Assembly: GCF_003026355.1 (NCBI RefSeq)
Contig: NZ_PYON01000004.1
Span: forward strand, 1-64,000
Direction of reading: 5' to 3'
Source: Photobacterium kishitanii
GTDB lineage: Bacteria > Pseudomonadota > Gammaproteobacteria > Enterobacterales > Vibrionaceae
Length of the DNA: 64,000 nucleotides
Shown: one piece after another, positions 58,936 to 64,000 of the stretch
How the letters are laid out: every line of letters starts with the position of its first letter
Numbering within the stretch: position 1 is the first letter of the stretch
Made by a program: the position numbers and the translations under genes
The notes under the pieces: generated by a model
What the model saw: only the letters and a program-made list of their open reading frames with translations
Databases searched by the model: none
What the model was told of the DNA's origin: nothing

Positions 58936-59910
58936 ATGCGTAGCGCTAAGTTATTTCAATACCAACTTCCAATGGATTCTGGGGTTATTTTACGTGATCA
59001 ACGCTTGGTTACGCGCGAAGGTTGGGTGATTGAGTTATGTCAAGATCAACAACGGGCTTATGGTGAAATTGCGCCATTACCTGAATTTAGTATTGAGACG
59101 GCCGCAGAGGCGGGAGCGCAAGCACAACAGTTACTTTCACAATGGGTTGCGGGTGAAGCGCTTGAGCTTGATACTGCATTTCCATCCGTAGCTTTTGGTA
59201 TTAGTTGTGCAATGGCGGAGTTAGCGGCTGAGCTTCCCGTTACTGGTAATTATTTGGTTGCGCCATTATGTTCAGGGGATCCTGATGATTTGGTAGTACG
59301 TTTGAACCAAATGCCTGGTGATAAAGTCGCTAAGATTAAAGTCGGAATGTATGAAGCTGTACGTGATGGCATTGTTGCTAATATGCTTCTTGAAGCTATT
59401 CCCGATATGCGATTACGACTAGATGCTAATCGCCAATGGACGCTATTAAAAGCGCAACAATTTGCTAAATATGTTAAACCTGAACACCGCAGTAGTATTG
59501 CTTTTTTAGAAGAACCTTGTCGTGAGCCTAGTGATAGTTTGGCATTTGCACAACAAACTGGAATTAATATTGCTTGGGATGAAACAGTACGTGATGCTGG
59601 GTTTGAAGTAAAAGCAGAGCCAGGTGTTGCAGCTATTATTATTAAACCGACGTTGATAGGTTCGCTTGATCGTTGTATTTCATTGATCGAGCAAGCACAT
59701 GCTGCCGGATTAATTGCTGTAATTAGCTCAAGTATTGAATCAAGTTTGGGTTTAAATCAGTTGGCACGTTTAGCGCAATGGCAAACCCCAAATGTGATCC
59801 CTGGGTTAGATACAATGCAATTATTTCAAGTTCAATTAATGCAGTCATGGCCGGGCTGTGAACTGCCGGTGATCCCTTTATCTGAATTAGACGTAGTATG
59901 GCACAAATAA
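58936..59910 (+). CDS. menC: o-Succinylbenzoate synthase MenC
   Basis: Enolase-superfamily dehydratase giving o-succinylbenzoate. The protein of about 324 residues has the catalytic Lys in [10 protein letters not shown] near residue 135, metal ligands in RLDANRQW near residue 160, FLEEPCREP near residue 188 and [11 protein letters not shown] near residue 210, and the second Lys in [10 protein letters not shown] near residue 235. I start at ATG 58936, with AAGGGA six bases upstream, rather than the GTG at 58909. It overlaps menE by 13 bp. Confidence 0.94.
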   Translation: MRSAKLFQYQLPMDSGVILRDQRLVTREGWVIELCQDQQRAYGEIAPLPEFSIETAAEAGAQAQQLLSQWVAGEALELDTAFPSVAFGISCAMAELAAELPVTGNYLVAPLCSGDPDDLVVRLNQMPGDKVAKIKVGMYEAVRDGIVANMLLEAIPDMRLRLDANRQWTLLKAQQFAKYVKPEHRSSIAFLEEPCREPSDSLAFAQQTGINIAWDETVRDAGFEVKAEPGVAAIIIKPTLIGSLDRCISLIEQAHAAGLIAVISSSIESSLGLNQLARLAQWQTPNVIPGLDTMQLFQVQLMQSWPGCELPVIPLSELDVVWHK

Positions 59911-61322
59911 AAGCAGCATTTCAGATGTGGCCTTGGCAATATTGGGCCGAACAACGACCTACAGAGGTTGCGATTGCATTAGGTGATGTAAACGCAGACG
60001 CTGTGTCGTGGAATTGGATTGAAGTTACAGCGAATATTGAAAAGTATGCGCAACGGTTAGTTGCTCAAGGTGTAAAGCGCGATCAATTAGTTGCAGTCGT
60101 TGCACCCAATAGTATTGATGTATTATGGCTGTTACTGGCAATAATTCGGGTTGGCGCGCGTTATGTGGGCCTTAATCCTAAATTGCCCTCTAAAGCACTT
60201 ACGGAGCAATTAGCACTATTAGGTAATGATTATCTTTGGTGCTCAAGTGCGGAGCTTGCTGAGCAGTTACCAGGGAAAGAGATCTCATTAATGATGGATA
60301 CGACGTCTAATCGTCTTATTCCTGTTATGTGGCAAGAGCATCGTCCGGTTACGCTGACATTAACATCGGGTTCGACGGGCGCTCCTAAAGCTGTGGTACA
60401 TCATGCGCAGTCACATTTAGCTAGTGCGAGTGGATTATTAAAACAAATGACATTTACCGCTGATGACAGCTGGTTACTGTCATTACCGTTATTCCATATT
60501 TCAGGCTTAGCCATTGTTTGGCGGTGGTTATACCGTGGTGCAAGAATTGTCGTGGTTGAGCCAGAATTGCAACAACAAGCCTTGCAATGGGTCAGTCATG
60601 CGTCATTAGTGCCGACACAGCTACAACGTTTTCTTGATTCTGAATATGCACAGCAACATCAACTACAGCAGGTATTATTAGGTGGCGCGACGATTCCAGT
60701 CAGTTTAACTACGGCAGCTGAACAAGTCGGTATTGAATGTTGGAGTGGCTATGGGATGACAGAAATGGCGTCGACGATAACGGCTAAACGCGCGAATAGT
60801 AGTCCTGGTGTCGGTACCGTTTTACCTTACCGCAAGCTTATTTTACGTGATGGTGAAATTTGGGTGAGTGGTAAAGTGTTATGTTTGGGGTATTACCGTA
60901 ATCGTACTATTTTCTCCTTAGTAGGATGTAATGACGACGATGAGTGGTTTGCAACCAAAGATTTAGGTGAGTGGCATGATGACGAATTATTTATTCGTGG
61001 TCGAGCTGATAATATGTTTATTTCTGGTGGTGAGAATGTACAGCCAGAAGATATTGAACAGGTATTATTACAGCACCCTGCGGTTAACCAAGTGATTGTG
61101 TTACCGGTTGCTGATCATGATTTTGGTGCTAGACCGGTGGCGATATTAACAACTGCTCAACCGTTAGATAATTATTTGATTGATCAATTAGTCACTTATA
61201 TATCGCAAAACGTGGCACCTTATAAGCGTCCAATTCGCTATGTTGAATTACCTGAGAGCTTTACGCAAAGTGTGAAAATTTCACGCACAGAGTTAGCGCA
61301 GTGGTTAGCGACACAAGCATAA
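59898..61322 (+). CDS. menE: o-Succinylbenzoate-CoA ligase MenE
   Basis: ATP-dependent activation of o-succinylbenzoate to its CoA thioester. The 474-residue ANL-superfamily protein has the P-loop [20 protein letters not shown] near residue 155, [16 protein letters not shown] near residue 195, [13 protein letters not shown] near residue 280, [11 protein letters not shown] near residue 355 and the hinge/catalytic-Lys region near the C-terminus ([12 protein letters not shown]). Last gene of the cluster; its product is the substrate of MenB, which is not encoded here. Confidence 0.94.
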   Translation: MAQIKAAFQMWPWQYWAEQRPTEVAIALGDVNADAVSWNWIEVTANIEKYAQRLVAQGVKRDQLVAVVAPNSIDVLWLLLAIIRVGARYVGLNPKLPSKALTEQLALLGNDYLWCSSAELAEQLPGKEISLMMDTTSNRLIPVMWQEHRPVTLTLTSGSTGAPKAVVHHAQSHLASASGLLKQMTFTADDSWLLSLPLFHISGLAIVWRWLYRGARIVVVEPELQQQALQWVSHASLVPTQLQRFLDSEYAQQHQLQQVLLGGATIPVSLTTAAEQVGIECWSGYGMTEMASTITAKRANSSPGVGTVLPYRKLILRDGEIWVSGKVLCLGYYRNRTIFSLVGCNDDDEWFATKDLGEWHDDELFIRGRADNMFISGGENVQPEDIEQVLLQHPAVNQVIVLPVADHDFGARPVAILTTAQPLDNYLIDQLVTYISQNVAPYKRPIRYVELPESFTQSVKISRTELAQWLATQA

Positions 61323-61341
61323 AAGCAATGCTAATATTAAT

Positions 61342-61373
61342 AAAAAGGCGAAGCATAATAGCTTCGCCTTTTT
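61342..61373. terminator. Bidirectional terminator between menE and the MFS-acyltransferase gene
   Basis: A-run, GGCGAAGC, loop ATAATA, GCTTCGCC and T-run; symmetrical, between convergent genes. Confidence 0.92.
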
Positions 61374-61416
61374 ATTATCGGTTAAATCCCATCGAGCAGT
61401 TTATATGACATTATCA

Positions 61417-63291
61417 CTAGCGCTGGTCACCACGTAATGTCATCACTTGTTGGCGCAGTAATTGACTATTGGTTTCCTCTGAAGGTACGCAATTACCCGC
61501 AACGATAGTTACTTTAGACCAAAAACGAGTAGGGCATTTAAGTAAAGCATGTCCACCTGCACGACTAAAATAACTGCCCCATAAGCCTTGTAAAGCCACT
61601 GGAATAACCTGAACGTTTGAGCGTTTAATAATTAAATCAATACCGCGCATAAAGGGAGCAATTTCACCATCTTGAGTCAGGTGACCTTCAGGGAAAACAC
61701 ACACAATATCGCCATTTTCTAAATACGTTGCCACTTGAGCAAATGCTGTTCGTACTGATTTACGATCATTGGCATCGACAGGTATTGCTTTGCAAGCACG
61801 ACAAAATGCATTGATAACGGGGAGATTGTAAATATCTTTATCCATTAAAAATCGAATTGGGCGGGGGCAAGCACCTGCTAATAATAGTGCATCCATATAA
61901 CTAACATGATTACACACTAATAACGTTCCGCCACGTTGAGGCAGATTATTGAGGTTTTTATGACGGACACGATACATGGTGTGAGTCACAATCCACACTA
62001 CAAACCGCCAAAAAAAGTCAGGAGCTTGGAAATAGATATAAACTAAGACAAGTCCGTTTAATCCTGCTAGTAATAAGAAAAATTGTGGAATAGATAACTG
62101 TAATAAAGATAAGCAAACTATTGCTGCAATGGCACTCATCACCATAAAGACCGCATTCCAAATATTATTGGCGGCTATAATTTGAGCGCGTTGATCTTCT
62201 TTGGCGCGTTGCTGCATAAGGGTATATAGCGGCACAATGAAAATACCACCGGCCACACCAAGCAATAATAATGAAATAAAGACCGGCCATAATGACGGTT
62301 GGGCAATGAATGTTATTATTGAGTTGCTGACGGGAATCACATCGGGTGTCATAACGTATAACCCCAAACCGAAAAAACTGATCCCAAAACAACCAATCGG
62401 TACAATCCCTGGATCAACTCGGTGCTGTGATAGACGGTCACATAGCATTGATCCAATAGCAATGCCGATAGAGAACAAGGTTAATAAAAAAGAGACAGAT
62501 GATGCTTGGCCGCCTAAATTGGTGCGCGCAAAATTTGGAAATTGGGTTAAGTAACAAGCGCCAAGGAACCAAAACCAACTAATACCAAGAATACATTGGA
62601 AGATGATTTTATCTTGTTGAGCTATTTTCATGGTATGGCGTGTTTGCTGCCATGGACGCCAATGAAATTTAAGGTGCGGTTGGCTTGGTGGTGCCGCTGG
62701 AATAGCTAGCGATGCGAGATAGCCTAAAATGGCAAAGATAATGACACTAATGGCGGCAATATAACGCCCATTGTCACTATTAGCGATCACGCCAGCGATA
62801 ATTGTACCTAGCAAAATGGCAAGGAATGTGCCTGTTTCAACCAGTGCATTACCAGAGACTAATTCGCTTTTTTTAAGGTGTTGCGGTAATAAAGCATATT
62901 TAGCAGGCCCAAAGAAAGCAGATTGAGTGCCCATTAGAAACAGTAAAAACAGTAATGATAAATAGCTTTGGTAAATAAAGGCGATGGCCGCACAAGACAT
63001 GATAATGACTTCTGCCAGCTTAACCATACGCATGATTTTAGCTTTATCATAAATATCAGCAAGAATACCGGCAGAGGCTGAAAATAAGAAAAACGGAAGG
63101 ATAAATAATCCTGCTGCTAAATTAATTAATAAATCGGCGTTAAGTGGAAGCGTATGTACTGAGGCATAAGCAATAAAAATAAGTAGAATATTCTTATAAA
63201 CATTATCGTTAAATGCCCCTAAGGCCTGTGTAAGAAAATAAGGTAAAAACCGACGTTTAGTTAACAGGCTTGATTGAGACTTAGGGGACAT
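61417..63291 (-). CDS. MFS transporter fused to a 1-acyl-glycerophosphate acyltransferase (LplT-Aas-like)
   Basis: The 624-residue protein joins two parts. The N-terminal MFS part (about 1-420, twelve helices; ALGAFNDNVYKNILLIFIAY near residue 24) resembles the lysophospholipid flippase LplT. The C-terminal PlsC acyltransferase (about 440-624) has H-x4-D in NHVSYMDALLL, VFPEGHLTQDG and IPVALQGLWGSYFSR. In E. coli, LplT and the acyltransferase/acyl-ACP synthetase Aas are separate; here the acyl-ACP synthetase domain is absent. A role in lysophospholipid import and re-acylation is likely. Cotranscribed with the TetR gene 18 bp upstream. Confidence 0.85.
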   Translation of the reverse strand: MSPKSQSSLLTKRRFLPYFLTQALGAFNDNVYKNILLIFIAYASVHTLPLNADLLINLAAGLFILPFFLFSASAGILADIYDKAKIMRMVKLAEVIIMSCAAIAFIYQSYLSLLFLLFLMGTQSAFFGPAKYALLPQHLKKSELVSGNALVETGTFLAILLGTIIAGVIANSDNGRYIAAISVIIFAILGYLASLAIPAAPPSQPHLKFHWRPWQQTRHTMKIAQQDKIIFQCILGISWFWFLGACYLTQFPNFARTNLGGQASSVSFLLTLFSIGIAIGSMLCDRLSQHRVDPGIVPIGCFGISFFGLGLYVMTPDVIPVSNSIITFIAQPSLWPVFISLLLLGVAGGIFIVPLYTLMQQRAKEDQRAQIIAANNIWNAVFMVMSAIAAIVCLSLLQLSIPQFFLLLAGLNGLVLVYIYFQAPDFFWRFVVWIVTHTMYRVRHKNLNNLPQRGGTLLVCNHVSYMDALLLAGACPRPIRFLMDKDIYNLPVINAFCRACKAIPVDANDRKSVRTAFAQVATYLENGDIVCVFPEGHLTQDGEIAPFMRGIDLIIKRSNVQVIPVALQGLWGSYFSRAGGHALLKCPTRFWSKVTIVAGNCVPSEETNSQLLRQQVMTLRGDQR

Positions 63292-63309
63292 TCTGTTGTT
63301 CTCGTTAAA

Positions 63310-63906
63310 TTACTTGTGCCATGAATTTAAGTAGGTATCTAATAAATTATTGATCAATGCTTTTCCGTCAACTGGAGCAGAGGTGAACAATTTATCATCC
63401 ACTGTTAGTAAGGTAATACCGTGTACACCAGCCCAAATAACGCGGCTTGCTTCAAGTACTTGCTCACCACTCATATCACTATTAATTTGACCAATTAATG
63501 CTTCTAGCATGCCTGTCATATTATCAATACGATCTGTTTGCCATTCAGGAAGATCTTCACCATTCATTGTATGTTGGAAAATTAACTGCCAACGGTAAGG
63601 ATGCGCTGTTGCAAAATCAAGATAGCAGAAAGCAAGATTACGCAATGCTTGTTGTGAGGACGTTGAATCACGGACACAAAGTTCAGCTTGTTGGAATAAT
63701 TCATCTAGTGTTTGAGCAACGGCATGAAGGAGTAATAGATTATAGTTACCGAACACATTAACTAAAGTACTTGGTACATAGCCAATCATCGCTGCGACTT
63801 TACGTAAGCTCAGTTCATGATGTGGGTGCTCATCGAGAAAGTTTTTCACTTGCTCAAGAGTCATATTTACCAATTCTTCGCGGGTGTGGTCATTTCTTCT
63901 TGCCAT
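63310..63906 (-). CDS. TetR/AcrR-family transcriptional regulator
   Basis: The 198-residue protein has the TetR helix-turn-helix at about residues 8-55 (HTREELVNMTLEQVKNFLDE, then LSLRKVAAMIGYVPSTLVNV) followed by a helical ligand-binding domain. It is transcribed with the MFS-acyltransferase gene and may control it, responding to a lipid or toxic compound; that is inference from position. A short inverted repeat GCCTA/TAGGC at 63948-63961, just upstream, could be its operator. Confidence 0.85.
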   Translation of the reverse strand: MARRNDHTREELVNMTLEQVKNFLDEHPHHELSLRKVAAMIGYVPSTLVNVFGNYNLLLLHAVAQTLDELFQQAELCVRDSTSSQQALRNLAFCYLDFATAHPYRWQLIFQHTMNGEDLPEWQTDRIDNMTGMLEALIGQINSDMSGEQVLEASRVIWAGVHGITLLTVDDKLFTSAPVDGKALINNLLDTYLNSWHK

Positions 63907-64000
63907 GGAGTTATACTCTTTAAATATGTTTGCAATTGTCGTAATTAGCCTAGCTGTAGGCCGCTTTTTTAATTATTTTAATAATTCTCATCCATGAGGC

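Overview
The window looks like a chromosomal segment from a marine Vibrionaceae bacterium, most likely Photobacterium or a close relative. This rests on gene content and order: pdxB-asd-fimV-truA-accD-folC-dedD-cvpA-purF, tig-clpP-clpX-lon-hupB-ppiD, a rhombosortase gene, an AphB-type LysR regulator beside rssB, and a menFDHCE operon next to alaA, yfbR and dgt. Genus assignment is inference. Nearly all of the window is vertically inherited housekeeping sequence. The exception is the very A+T-rich surface-polysaccharide block at the left edge.

Region 1 (1-12.4 kb) is the 3' end of an O-antigen or capsule locus: a partial Wzx flippase, a Wzy-type polymerase, two GT4-like glycosyltransferases, the dTDP-L-rhamnose genes rmlB-A-D-C, a WbbL-like GT2 rhamnosyltransferase, galU, a gene-poor stretch of about 1.8 kb, and wecA. 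WecA would start the lipid-linked unit with GlcNAc-1-P, Rml enzymes supply dTDP-rhamnose, and Wzy/Wzx polymerise and flip. rfaH, encoding the antiterminator that usually drives such loci, lies at 38.3 kb. Region 2 (12.5-18 kb) has a small amidase/serine-hydrolase pair, a beta-CASP metallo-hydrolase and mnmC. Region 3 (18.3-33.9 kb) covers fatty acid, PLP, lysine/threonine-family, tRNA, folate and purine genes, plus the polar-scaffold gene fimV and an SPOR protein. Region 4 (34-40.1 kb) has aphB/rssB divergent regulators, a POT peptide transporter, rfaH, folD and tRNA-Arg(TCT). Region 5 (40.3-49.9 kb) is the protein quality-control block (tig, clpP, clpX, lon, hupB, ppiD, a ComEA-like protein), with sigma32-like promoters visible before tig and lon. 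Region 6 (49.9-64 kb) has rhombosortase, a DTW-domain protein, dgt-yfbR, alaA, the menaquinone operon, and an MFS-acyltransferase fusion behind a TetR regulator.

The most interesting non-genic signal is a dispersed family of MITE-like repeats. They have inverted ends rich in CTCGAAACTCGCC-type sequence and nested stem-loops in the middle. Copies A, B, D and E start at or within a few bases of a stop codon (after fabB, fimV, the beta-CASP gene and the DTW gene); a diverged inverted copy C lies between galU and wecA. Copy E ends in an octamer tandem array of almost 16 units. Other points worth checking are sigma32-like promoters with exactly 13-bp spacers before tig and lon, a PurR box overlapping the dedD stop codon, a menaquinone operon without menB, an unusually tight divergent rhombosortase/DTW start region, and a near-perfect 22-bp palindrome upstream of fabB. 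I found no prophage, IS transposase, CRISPR array, or clearly novel defence or biosynthetic system. The repeat family is the best candidate for something not well described.
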